5,293 nt of DNA, taken from positions 1 to 5,293 of the forward strand of contig DYRK01000321.1 in assembly GCA_020718785.1 (NCBI GenBank). Direction: 5' to 3'. The notes under the pieces were generated by a model. It saw only the letters and a list, made by a program, of their open reading frames with translations, made no database searches and was not told the DNA's origin. This DNA comes from Desulfatirhabdium butyrativorans (GTDB lineage Bacteria; Desulfobacterota; Desulfobacteria; Desulfobacterales; DYRK01). Shown here one piece after another: positions 1-5,293 of this stretch (positions within the stretch are counted from its first letter, which is position 1; every line of letters begins with the position of its first letter). The position numbers were made by a program, and so were the translations under genes.

Positions 1-869
1 CCCTTGAAGGAAAAAAGAAGCACCAGTGTTATGAGCAGGGCTGTGATCGTAATCGGAGTCAGGATATGGAGAAATTTTTTGTCGAACCACTCTTCTCCCA
101 TGGAAGAGATAATCAGTTTTCGGGTGAGATAACCGGCTGCCAGCGGCAAAGCAACATAAATAGCGATAGATAACAGCAATGCCTGCCAGGGAACCGGAAG
201 TCTTCCTACTCCGAGTAAAAAGCCGCCTAATGGTCCGTAGAGAAAAAGCATGGTAAGCGAGTTGATCGCCACCATGACAAGCGTATGTCCGTCATTTCCT
301 TTGGCGAGAAATCCCCATACCAGCACCATTGCCGTACATGGGGCAATTCCCAGCAGAATACATCCGGCAAGATAACTGCGCCAAAGCGGTACTTCCAGCA
401 TTCTGATGCCGTTGACAAGAACGACTTTGCCTACGCCGTGCGTATCGCCTACGGAAAGATTGAGTCCCAGAGGCATCTTGACGTAATCCGTAGCATCGGG
501 TCCGATCAGACCGAGGAACAATGTCCCCAGAAAAAACAGTGAAATCACATACATCGTAAAGGGTTTGATCGCCCAGTTGACAACAAGCGTCAGCGCCACA
601 GGCTTGATATTCTTACCCGCAGCCAGCACCTGCCCGAAATCTATCTTCACCATGATGGGATACATCATGAAGAAAAGACAGATGGCAATGGGAATGGAGA
701 CTACCGGGGCTTCGTCAACGTAAATTGCCATTCCGTCAAGAGATTTCGCAACTCCGGGGGCAATCTTTCCGAGAATAATTCCTGCAATAATGCAGAGAAT
801 GACCCAGACATAAAGATACTTTTCAAAAAAACCGAGTCCTTTTGATGAATCGGCAGCTTCGATTGTCAT
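1..869 (-). CDS. acr3: Acr3-family arsenite efflux permease, C-terminus beyond window
   Basis: Arsenite/proton antiporter of the Acr3 (BASS superfamily) type, an inner-membrane protein that expels As(III). The frame is open from ATG at 869 to base 1, giving 289 codons, so the last helices are missing. It is very hydrophobic, with about eight membrane segments visible. The Acr3 signature GIAPCTAMVLVW is present, with its conserved cysteine at residue 178; this cysteine is needed for transport in studied homologues. Further matches are NSLTMLFLYGPLGGFLLG and, near the cut end, GEEWFDKKFLH followed by a helix ending LLITLVLLFSFK. The conserved glutamate of the late helix should lie outside the window. 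Roughly residues 122-168, before the signature helix, are longer than in short Acr3 proteins. GAGGAG at 875-880 sits 5 bases before the start. It is the last visible gene of the ars operon, 15 bases after the antitoxin-like gene. Translation and family are clear; only the end is unseen. Confidence 0.95.
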   Translation of the reverse strand, partial: MTIEAADSSKGLGFFEKYLYVWVILCIIAGIILGKIAPGVAKSLDGMAIYVDEAPVVSIPIAICLFFMMYPIMVKIDFGQVLAAGKNIKPVALTLVVNWAIKPFTMYVISLFFLGTLFLGLIGPDATDYVKMPLGLNLSVGDTHGVGKVVLVNGIRMLEVPLWRSYLAGCILLGIAPCTAMVLVWGFLAKGNDGHTLVMVAINSLTMLFLYGPLGGFLLGVGRLPVPWQALLLSIAIYVALPLAAGYLTRKLIISSMGEEWFDKKFLHILTPITITALLITLVLLFSFK

Positions 870-884
870 AAATTCTCCTCTCTG

Positions 885-1139
885 TTAATAGGTTATTACA
901 GCAGAATTCCTGAGCTTTTCCTTTATCCTTTTTTTGTAATCCCTTGAAAGATGTCCGTTTCCGCTTCCGTATTTTCCGAACAGATCCTTTCCGAGAGTGT
1001 AAGGTGTCGCCTGCTCAAAATAATGGCTGAAATATATCTGAATTGCTTTTTCCACAACCTCGGAGATTGTGATATTTTCATTTTGAGCGATTTGTTCCAG
1101 TTTTATTTCATAATCCGATGGAATATTTATAGAAATCAT
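885..1139 (-). CDS. Ribbon-helix-helix (CopG/VapB-like) antitoxin-type protein
   Basis: An 84-residue DNA-binding protein. Residues 1-45 fit a ribbon-helix-helix fold: a short N-terminal strand (MISINIPSDY), then two helices around the turn NENITISEVVEKAI. The C-terminal part contains TPYTLGKDLFGKYGSG, a segment I recognise from antitoxins paired with PIN-domain (VapC-type) RNases, where the C-terminus wraps the toxin. Here no toxin follows: the stop at 885-887 is only 15 bases from acr3, and none of the upstream genes is a PIN protein. It may therefore be an orphan antitoxin, or a repressor recruited to the ars operon. AAAGGTG at 1145-1151 is a good ribosome binding site 5 bases before the ATG. 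It is co-directional with its neighbours and 58 bases downstream of the Fe-S gene. The fold is well supported; the function is inferred. Confidence 0.82.
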   Translation of the reverse strand: MISINIPSDYEIKLEQIAQNENITISEVVEKAIQIYFSHYFEQATPYTLGKDLFGKYGSGNGHLSRDYKKRIKEKLRNSAVITY

Positions 1140-1197
1140 ATAGTCACCTTTCTGTTTCCGGTCTCTGCTTAAACAGGTACTTTCAGCAGGTTCGAAT

Positions 1198-1722
1198 TCA
1201 GTCCTCCAGTTTGAAACGACTCAGATAGTTCCGCAATTCTTCCCGATTCTTTTCCTCCAAAGAGGGACAGTCATCAGGTCCTTTTGCTCCCTCGGTCAGT
1301 TGCACCGCAAACACCGTGCAGGTCGCCTGACCGCATTCCCGGCAGTTGCTTTTCGGAAGCAGTCTGAGAATATCGAATACCCGCGGACGCGGCGCGCTTT
1401 CAAAGCTGGGCTGAATTTTATGACGGCTTTCCCATGTTTCATTGATCTGGTTTTTAAGCCATGTCAGAATCTTATCAGCCTCAGCCTCGTCTTTCAAAGC
1501 GTTGATAGCTATTTTCCGGGCATGAACCGTAATCAGCCTGCCCTGTATTTTGAATGTCACGGACGGCGGTTCTTTGATGAACTGATAGCCGCCCAGTTCG
1601 GTATTCAGATAGGGCAGAACCTCTCCTACATCCTGATCGAGGTGGGCAAAACAATGAAGCGATTCGAAACTCGGATTGCATTCTGCCCGAAAAATTTCTT
1701 TCCGATAACTTTCCAGCAACAT
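1198..1722 (-). CDS. 4Fe-4S domain protein of ars operon
   Basis: A 174-residue soluble protein. Near the C-terminus it carries KSNCRECGQATC and then DDCP. Cysteines 127, 130, 135 and 152 form CX2CX4CX16C, the hallmark of the Pfam FeS (PF04060) 4Fe-4S domain, also found in corrinoid Fe-S protein and RnfB-like proteins. The N-terminal 110 residues are the part typical of small Fe-S proteins I recall from arsenic operons of anaerobes. They include two more cysteines (15 and 24) in ECNPSFESLHCFAHL, and a segment with PPSVTFKIQGRLITVH and IAINALKDEAEADKILTWL. No signal peptide or membrane segment is seen, so it is cytoplasmic. A role as electron donor or redox partner of the neighbouring DGC protein is inferred, not known. 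GGAGGT at 1727-1732 precedes the ATG by 4 bases. Overlapping alternative frames over the same stretch are shadows. Confidence 0.9.
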   Translation of the reverse strand: MLLESYRKEIFRAECNPSFESLHCFAHLDQDVGEVLPYLNTELGGYQFIKEPPSVTFKIQGRLITVHARKIAINALKDEAEADKILTWLKNQINETWESRHKIQPSFESAPRPRVFDILRLLPKSNCRECGQATCTVFAVQLTEGAKGPDDCPSLEEKNREELRNYLSRFKLED

Positions 1723-1767
1723 GATAACCTCCGGAAAGGCGCAAGCCGTATCATGACTTAAACCTTA

Positions 1768-1968
1768 TTATTTCAGATGGTTGCCTTTGGCAGATTGAAC
1801 AAATCCGCCGAGATGTCCCGCTATACCCGCGAGACAAAACATTTTCCCGAAGCCTTCCTGCGTGAGTTCCACCGCTGCCTGATTCGACAACTGCCCCAGG
1901 TTTGACCCGCCGGAACAGGCAAGCAGCATCACATTGTTTCCGCCTGACGCGCAGCACTCTTTTGACAT
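1768..1968 (-). CDS. Truncated DGC-domain putative zinc-binding protein
   Basis: A 66-residue protein matching the first half of the DGC-domain family (PF08859, putative zinc-binding, usually about 110-130 residues). Visible family features are a Cys-rich start (C5, C6), LLACSGGSNLGQLSNQAA with C18, and GKMFCLAGIAGHLGGFVQSA with C45. The sequence then stops at KGNHLK with TAA. The DGCP-like motif that names the family, and everything after it, is absent. Only 45 bases separate this stop from the next gene, so the missing half was not moved to another frame; it appears deleted. A TTG ten codons upstream is also in frame, but ATG at 1966-1968 is chosen because GGAAAGGA (1977-1984) lies 8 bases before it. 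It is the second gene of the ars operon, 57 bases after arsR. It may be a working short form or a decaying gene; I cannot tell which. Confidence 0.75.
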   Translation of the reverse strand: MSKECCASGGNNVMLLACSGGSNLGQLSNQAAVELTQEGFGKMFCLAGIAGHLGGFVQSAKGNHLK

Positions 1969-1976
1969 AATATTTT

Positions 1977-1984
1977 TCCTTTCC
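1977..1984 (-). promoter_or_regulatory. Ribosome binding site deciding the start of the DGC gene
   Basis: GGAAAGGA read on the minus strand, ending 8 bases before the ATG at 1966-1968. It lies inside the stretch that would be coding if the upstream TTG (1996-1998) were used, and so favours the ATG. No comparable purine-rich site precedes the TTG. Confidence 0.6.
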
Positions 1985-2025
1985 TGCCGTTTTTTCAAAA
2001 AATCGAAATCAATATAAAAATACAG

Positions 2026-2373
2026 TCAGTTACGATTGCATATCTCTTCCCGACGGACAGACGGAAGCCTTTCGACCAGTTCTGAAATCTCCGGTTCGTT
2101 TTCCAGCCAGTGCTTAAGATTTCCCAATAAACTCGCCGCGTAAGGACTGATACTTCCGTCCGTAAGATGATAATTGACCCACAGTCCGTCTTTTACAGAA
2201 CGGACCAGCCCGGCTCCTTCGAGTATTTTCAGATGTTTGGATACCGTAGGCTGAGAAACGCCCAAAGCGCATTGCAGTTCACACACACACATGCTCCTGC
2301 GCTGAAGCATCTTTACGATTTTCACCCGATTCGGATCGGAAAGGGCCTTCATCACTTTGATAAATGCTTTCAT
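2026..2373 (-). CDS. arsR: ArsR-family arsenite-responsive repressor
   Basis: A 115-residue ArsR/SmtB winged-helix repressor, full length for the family. Residues 1-25 (MKAFIKVMKALSDPNRVKIV...) form the usual first helices. The metalloid site is CVCEL with Cys29 and Cys31, the pair that binds As(III) or Sb(III) in the classical alpha-3N site of E. coli ArsR. A third cysteine (Cys35) sits one residue later than in the E. coli protein (CX1CX3C here, CX1CX2C there). The recognition helix is ALGVSQPTVSKHLKIL, followed by the wing hairpin VRSVKDGLWVNYHL. The arsenite-free dimer should repress the operon; arsenite binding releases it. It is the first gene of the operon, preceded by a strong promoter and by GAAGGA at 2382-2387, 8 bases before the ATG. 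The overlapping plus-strand frame is a shadow. Confidence 0.97.
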   Translation of the reverse strand: MKAFIKVMKALSDPNRVKIVKMLQRRSMCVCELQCALGVSQPTVSKHLKILEGAGLVRSVKDGLWVNYHLTDGSISPYAASLLGNLKHWLENEPEISELVERLPSVRREEICNRN

Positions 2374-2422
2374 AAAAAATATCCTTCATATTTCTGTTTG
2401 GTAATATAGTTGTTTGATATAC
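2371..2422 (-). repeat. arsR leader, copy A of a diverged direct repeat
   Basis: This stretch (start codon, ribosome binding site, -10 and operator half-site of arsR) recurs at 2729-2781 in the same orientation, about 359 bases away. Roughly 42 of 52 positions match, with one extra base in the other copy. The longest identical blocks are 14 bases (2388-2401) and 10 bases (2413-2422). This is the functional copy. Confidence 0.8.
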
Positions 2423-2431
2423 GGTTGTCAA
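2403..2431 (-). promoter_or_regulatory. Sigma-70 promoter of the ars operon
   Basis: On the minus strand, TTGACA (2426-2431) and TATATT (2403-2408) are separated by exactly 17 bases. Transcription would begin near 2395 and give a short leader of about 20 bases before arsR. A/T-rich DNA at 2432-2462 upstream of the -35 could act as an UP element. This is the only strong promoter seen for the whole five-gene set. Confidence 0.85.
2404..2420 (-). promoter_or_regulatory. Candidate ArsR operator
   Basis: A 17-base imperfect palindrome with ATAT at both ends (minus strand ATATCAAACAACTATAT) fills the spacer and overlaps the -10 element, where a bound ArsR dimer would block polymerase. The half-site ATATCAAA is of the kind seen in ArsR/SmtB operators. 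The same half-site is kept at 2773-2780 in the second leader copy. Assignment rests on position and symmetry only. Confidence 0.5.
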
Positions 2432-2467
2432 GTATTTTTTTTCAGAAAAAATTCAATAATATTATCG

Positions 2468-2517
2468 GATGATTAAACGAGGTTTGCAGATATGCCGGCT
2501 TTTTGTGCCGAATCATC
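2468..2517. repeat. Inverted repeat with 7-base arms
   Basis: GATGATT (2468-2474) pairs with AATCATC (2511-2517). A smaller CGGC/GCCG pairing lies within the loop. It is upstream of the ars promoter and has no clear U-tract, so its function is unknown. Confidence 0.35.
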
Positions 2518-2546
2518 ATTATTATGTGATTTATAAGATTCGGTGG

Positions 2547-2566
2547 GTCAGACATTTCTGTCTGAC
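2547..2566. repeat. Perfect 8-base hairpin
   Basis: GTCAGACA and TGTCTGAC are perfect complements around a 4-base loop (TTTC). On the plus strand GGACAATTTTT follows, so it could end a plus-strand transcript, but the T-run starts six bases after the stem, which is poor for a terminator. A weaker CAGAC/GTCTG hairpin follows at 2596-2619 and is trailed by TTTT. Confidence 0.5.
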
Positions 2567-2634
2567 GGACAATTTTTCAGACCGTTCTTCTGGAACAGAC
2601 ACAAAGCGGCTTGCGTCTGTTTTAAGAAGGGGCA

Positions 2635-2668
2635 TTTTACAGTAAAACGATTTTGCAAATCGTTTCTG
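2635..2668. repeat. Overlapping inverted repeats, 9-base hairpin
   Basis: AAACGATTT (2645-2653) and AAATCGTTT (2657-2665) are perfect complements around TGC. CAG (2640-2642) and CTG (2666-2668) extend the stem across a bulge. A second small palindrome, TTTTAC-A-GTAAAA (2635-2647), shares bases with the left arm, so the two could not form together. No role can be assigned. Confidence 0.45.
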
Positions 2669-2670
2669 CC

Positions 2671-2686
2671 TTATTCGTCTGAATAA
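2671..2686. repeat. Short perfect hairpin
   Basis: TTATTC (2671-2676) and GAATAA (2681-2686) pair around GTCT. It lies 5 bases after the previous hairpin and is weak on its own. It is listed because it belongs to the cluster of inverted repeats between the two leader copies. Confidence 0.35.
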
Positions 2687-2728
2687 AATCATCATGTTAT
2701 GCTTTTTGTCCGGCAGTGTGTCAATTTT

Positions 2729-2781
2729 TATAAAAAGCATTCTTATATATTTCTGTTTGGCAATATAACGATTTGATATAC
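2729..2781 (-). repeat. Second, decayed copy (B) of the arsR leader
   Basis: Same orientation as the arsR leader and about 81% identical. The -10 equivalent (AATATA on the plus strand, 2762-2767) and the TTTGATAT half-site are kept. The base block equivalent to the ribosome binding site GAAGGA reads TAAGAA, and the equivalent of the arsR ATG reads ATA (2729-2731). At the -35 position the sequence is AAACAT rather than TTGACA. It therefore looks like a former promoter-leader that no longer drives a gene, although ArsR might still bind the half-site. Confidence 0.75.
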
Positions 2782-2795
2782 TCGATGTTTTGACG

Positions 2796-2820
2796 TAAAG
2801 CGGGTTTGAAACCCGCTTTA
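2796..2820. terminator. Strong 10-base hairpin, terminator-like
   Basis: TAAAGCGGGT (2796-2805) pairs perfectly with ACCCGCTTTA (2811-2820) around TTGAA; the complementarity can extend to 12 bases. The GC-rich core with A/T ends resembles a rho-independent terminator. What follows on the plus strand (TATATAAAAGG) and on the minus strand is not a good U-tract. It sits between leader copy B and the protease promoter and could insulate the two units. No gene now ends at it, so whether it terminates anything is uncertain. Confidence 0.45.
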
Positions 2821-2892
2821 TATAAAAGGAGATTCCGGCTGTTTCCGCAGATGTCCGACGCTGTTTCAAAATGAGAATTGCTGAAAATATTG

Positions 2893-2920
2893 TTGACAAA
2901 ATTATCTTATCTGCTAATAT
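2893..2920 (+). promoter_or_regulatory. Sigma-70 promoter of the C11 protease gene
   Basis: TTGACA (2893-2898) and TAATAT (2915-2920) with a 16-base spacer. It predicts a start near 2927 and a leader of about 100 bases. The leader contains TTCCGG (2951-2956) and CCGGAA (2983-2988), which could pair as a loose stem. No operator resembling that of the ars operon overlaps it. Confidence 0.7.
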
Positions 2921-3015
2921 CACCGAAGCTGTACGTTTATGAAAAACCCGTTCCGGATAAATGCGGAAAGCGACACTGCACTCCGGAATACAACAATTTG
3001 ATTTTACGGCAAAAA

Positions 3016-3020
3016 GGAGG
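3016..3020 (+). promoter_or_regulatory. Consensus ribosome binding site of the protease gene
   Basis: GGAGG preceded by AAAAA, 6 bases before ATG 3027-3029. This near-perfect site fixes the start and leaves a complete signal peptide. The in-frame ATG at codon 14 would remove the charged n-region. Confidence 0.85.
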
Positions 3021-3026
3021 TCGTAC

Positions 3027-5293
3027 ATGCGTTTTCAGAAAGGTAAAGAACTTGCAGTCCGGCTTATGGTTTTTCTGACATTGCCCCTGTATGCAGGGGC
3101 TGTGTTCGCAGGAAATCCGGGCTATTCGGACAGTCACGGAACCCTGGAGCCTTATACTCCGCCCCAACTGGTCGGCGGCGCCGGTAAAAAATTGCTCGCG
3201 GTCTATATGGTCGGAAGCGATCTGGAATGGGAACCGGGAAAAGAAGGTTATAACGCCTCATCCGATCTGGATGAGATGATCAAAGGATATGAGGCGCTTC
3301 CCAACAAAGAAAGTCTCGATATCATAGTCGCATTCGGCGGCTGCGCGCAGGACGGCTGGAAAGGGATGAAAATCGCCAATATCTCCCAACTGATTCAGGA
3401 TTCGCAGGATAAGCGGAACGTGGAGGATGCAAGAAAAACGGTCGGTATTTACGGAAACAGCGACGCGTATCTCTACAAAGCAGAGGGCGCGCACATGGGA
3501 GATGAAAGTTCTTTGCTTCTTTTCATGGATTACCTGAAAGATGGCTACATAAGCCATGAAAAGAAGTTTCTTGTTTTCTGGGATCACGGCGGCGCGTACG
3601 CGGGATGCTGCAATGATACGAACTTCAATTCCGACGGTCTGAGTCTGACCGAGATTAACAACGGCCTGAAGAAAAATCAGGCAGGGATGGGACTGTTTGA
3701 TCTGATCGGCTTCGATCAATGTCTCATGGCTTCTATGGAAGTCTCGAAAGTCATAAAGAATTATGCAAAATATATGATGGGTTCCGAAGAATTGGAACCC
3801 GGTCACGGGTGGAACTGGACAACGGTAGTGACAGCTTATGCAGGCAAAGACGCTGTAACCGAAGCTGCAACGGAAATGGTTGACAATTTCGTGCAGGATG
3901 TCCATTTCTACAAATCGGACGGAAAAACGCTGGCATTACTCGATCTGAGCAAATTCGACGATCTGCTTTCAAAAATTGATCCCTTAGCATCTCTTTTTGC
4001 TCAGAATTTGGCTGCTTATTCGGACGGACTTATTTTCGGAGCGACCCAAAGTCAGGATTTCGGAAAATCGCAAAAAGCGGATTCGAGAGTCTCGGTTGAT
4101 CTGATTCATTTTGCGGAGAATGTAAAGGATAAAATTTCCGACGCAGATACAAAAGCCAAGCTCGATGAAGTGATTGCAGCCGGAAAAGCCTTTGTCATTC
4201 ATAGCAAAAATGACGGAACCCGCCCCAACGCCAAGGGCGTAACGATTGCTCCGCCCGAAAGCAACAGCGGCGATGCAATGAAATACACGGTGAGCGAAAA
4301 CTGGCTGTCTTTTCAAAACGGTTATGCGGGTTTGAAAAGCGGCGATACGGTACGCCCGGAAGTGCAGAATGTGAATCCGAATGCCGAATCCGGGAGTTTT
4401 CAATGGACTGCTTCCCAAATGAGAAAAGCAGACCATCTGCCTCTGTTTTTGAAAGGAGAGAGAGCCGGTTTCGTGTTTCAGGGAACAGATGCCAGACGAA
4501 GCCTTTCGGGCAATGTGAAAGGCATGTCTGCGACCTTTTCCGATGACAATCTCGATTCCGTGACTACCATCTTCGGAATCGAATCGGATAACTCCTTTGT
4601 TGCAGTCGCCGAAGTGGAATCTTATCCCACAAGTGTTCCGGGAGAGTATTTCACACCGGCATGGAATAAGGAATGGTACACGGTGCAATACGACGCTTCC
4701 GCAGACACCGAATGGATGCCTTTGACTTTCGAAGAACGCTATGAAATCGAGGGAAAAGAATATTCTTTGTACTCTGCCGAAATTGACTACTACGAAAACG
4801 GCAGCGATGAACCGGAGGAAGCCGTATTGGAGATTGTCGTGGATGAAAACAATGTCGTAACAGAGCATTCTGTCCGGACTTATGAAATGCTCTATTCGGG
4901 ACCGGATGATGAAGAAGGCGAAATCCGTTTCGACCGGGTGACCAAGGAATTGGAAATCGGCGATAAAATCCGTTTCTGGACTTACTCCTTCCCTCCGGAT
5001 GATCCCGAGAAATACGAATGGCTCGAAACCGGCGAGATCATTACTTTTACTCAGGCACCGGTATTTCAGAAAGAAGTCCTTGAGTTTGAAGATGAAAAGG
5101 GCAATGTTCTCAAGTACAAATATGCCATGTGGGCAGAAGACATCAACAACAACGGCAGAATGACTCCGTTGGCGGATGTCGGGCAGGGTTCCGAAGGAAC
5201 AAAGGATACGGGCTATAAAGTGACCTCCGATCTTTGGATCAAAGCGATGATCCACACCGTAGAAAAGGGTGCTGTCGGCGCAGTCTGGCAAAA
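3027..5293 (+). CDS. Secreted clostripain-family (C11) cysteine protease, 3' end beyond window
   Basis: Peptidase family C11 (clan CD), Arg/Lys-type cysteine endopeptidase; 755 codons are visible and the gene runs off the window. Residues 1-28 are a signal peptide: Lys/Arg-containing n-region, hydrophobic LMVFLTLPLYAGA, likely cleavage VFA|GN. The catalytic domain begins near residue 55 (LLAVYMVGSDLEW). The catalytic His187 lies in FWDHGGAY, and the nucleophile Cys232 in GFDQCLMASMEVS. Asp230, two before the Cys, matches the S1-pocket Asp described for PmC11. MGSEELEPGHGWNW (251-264) is a further family match. After about residue 400 comes a long acidic region with no fold I recognise, far beyond the roughly 526 residues of clostripain. 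Near residue 705, DINNNGR resembles a calcium-loop DxNxNG. It probably degrades proteins outside the cytoplasm. It is divergent from the ars operon and no functional link is seen. The long antisense frames beneath it are shadows. Confidence 0.94.
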   Translation, partial: MRFQKGKELAVRLMVFLTLPLYAGAVFAGNPGYSDSHGTLEPYTPPQLVGGAGKKLLAVYMVGSDLEWEPGKEGYNASSDLDEMIKGYEALPNKESLDIIVAFGGCAQDGWKGMKIANISQLIQDSQDKRNVEDARKTVGIYGNSDAYLYKAEGAHMGDESSLLLFMDYLKDGYISHEKKFLVFWDHGGAYAGCCNDTNFNSDGLSLTEINNGLKKNQAGMGLFDLIGFDQCLMASMEVSKVIKNYAKYMMGSEELEPGHGWNWTTVVTAYAGKDAVTEAATEMVDNFVQDVHFYKSDGKTLALLDLSKFDDLLSKIDPLASLFAQNLAAYSDGLIFGATQSQDFGKSQKADSRVSVDLIHFAENVKDKISDADTKAKLDEVIAAGKAFVIHSKNDGTRPNAKGVTIAPPESNSGDAMKYTVSENWLSFQNGYAGLKSGDTVRPEVQNVNPNAESGSFQWTASQMRKADHLPLFLKGERAGFVFQGTDARRSLSGNVKGMSATFSDDNLDSVTTIFGIESDNSFVAVAEVESYPTSVPGEYFTPAWNKEWYTVQYDASADTEWMPLTFEERYEIEGKEYSLYSAEIDYYENGSDEPEEAVLEIVVDENNVVTEHSVRTYEMLYSGPDDEEGEIRFDRVTKELEIGDKIRFWTYSFPPDDPEKYEWLETGEIITFTQAPVFQKEVLEFEDEKGNVLKYKYAMWAEDINNNGRMTPLADVGQGSEGTKDTGYKVTSDLWIKAMIHTVEKGAVGAVWQ

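Larger units (their letters stand above)
2531..2740 (-). pseudogene. Possible remnant of a second arsR-like gene
   Basis: A 69-codon open frame starting at an ATG 13 bases past the shared leader block of copy B. It has no ribosome binding site. Its beginning (MLFIKIDTLPDKKHNMM) can be laid beside the start of ArsR (MKAFIKVMKALSDPNR), with FIK, L and D in common, but the likeness ends there. No CVC metal site or HTH follows. It fills the place where a leader-B gene would be, before leader A begins. Most likely it is non-coding debris; descent from an arsR paralogue is only a guess. Confidence 0.25.

Noticed and set aside
1152..1176. CTGTTT/AAACAG inverted repeat between the Fe-S and antitoxin-like genes
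   Set aside because: Six-base arms around a 13-base loop with no U-tract; too weak to call a terminator inside the operon.
1186..1206. tRNA T-arm-like GCAGGTTCGAATTC, as in an attachment site or tRNA remnant
   Set aside because: The flanking bases do not form the T-stem, no acceptor or anticodon arm is found nearby, and the stretch overlaps the end of the Fe-S gene.
1300..1761. 153-codon plus-strand frame
   Set aside because: It is antisense to the Fe-S protein gene, whose CX2CX4CX16C motif and ribosome binding site decide the coding strand.
2939..3001. 20-codon leader ORF upstream of the protease
   Set aside because: It has no ribosome binding site and no attenuator-like run of codons or paired terminator, so there is no ground for calling it a leader peptide.
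2741..3028. N-terminal extension of the 2531-2740 minus-strand frame up to 3028
   Set aside because: It runs across the promoter, leader and ribosome binding site of the protease gene and through the hairpin at 2796-2820, and shows no protein family features.
3258..3905. 215-codon antisense frame
   Set aside because: It lies entirely beneath the catalytic domain of the protease and has no ribosome binding site or family likeness.
3984..5291. 435-codon open frame antisense to the protease
   Set aside because: It overlaps a clear C11 protease frame with a signal peptide and catalytic motifs, and its own product is Phe/His/Arg-rich with no recognisable domain. It is a codon-use shadow.

Overview
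The window holds an arsenic-resistance operon on the minus strand and, facing away from it, the first part of a secreted clostripain-type protease on the plus strand. The two units are divergent and separated by a 653-base intergenic region (2374-3026).

The ars operon reads right to left: arsR repressor (2026-2373), a short protein with the front half of a DGC-type putative zinc-binding domain (1768-1968), a 4Fe-4S protein (1198-1722), a ribbon-helix-helix antitoxin-like protein (885-1139), and an Acr3 arsenite permease (869 down to base 1, cut by the window edge). Gaps are 15 to 58 bases and every gene has its own ribosome binding site. A strong sigma-70-type promoter (TTGACA, 17-base spacer, TATATT) lies just upstream of arsR, with a palindromic half-site that suits autoregulation by ArsR. 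The expected logic is that arsenite binds the ArsR cysteine pair, repression is lifted, and Acr3 exports arsenite. The DGC and Fe-S proteins look like redox or thiol/metal accessory factors of unproven role.

The intergenic region is unusual. It carries a second, diverged copy of the arsR leader (about 42 of 52 bases identical) whose ribosome binding site and start codon have decayed, and a run of short inverted repeats. This suggests the remains of a second regulatory gene or an earlier duplication. A good plus-strand promoter (2893-2920) serves the protease gene.

The protease (3027 to the window end, at least 755 residues) has a signal peptide, the C11 catalytic His and Cys, and a long acidic C-terminal part with no family I recognise.

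The organism cannot be named with confidence. Moderate GC content, clear GGAGG-type ribosome binding sites, sigma-70 promoters, Fe-S and DGC accessory genes and a C11 protease fit an anaerobic bacterium. No phage, insertion sequence, CRISPR array, tRNA or rRNA was seen.
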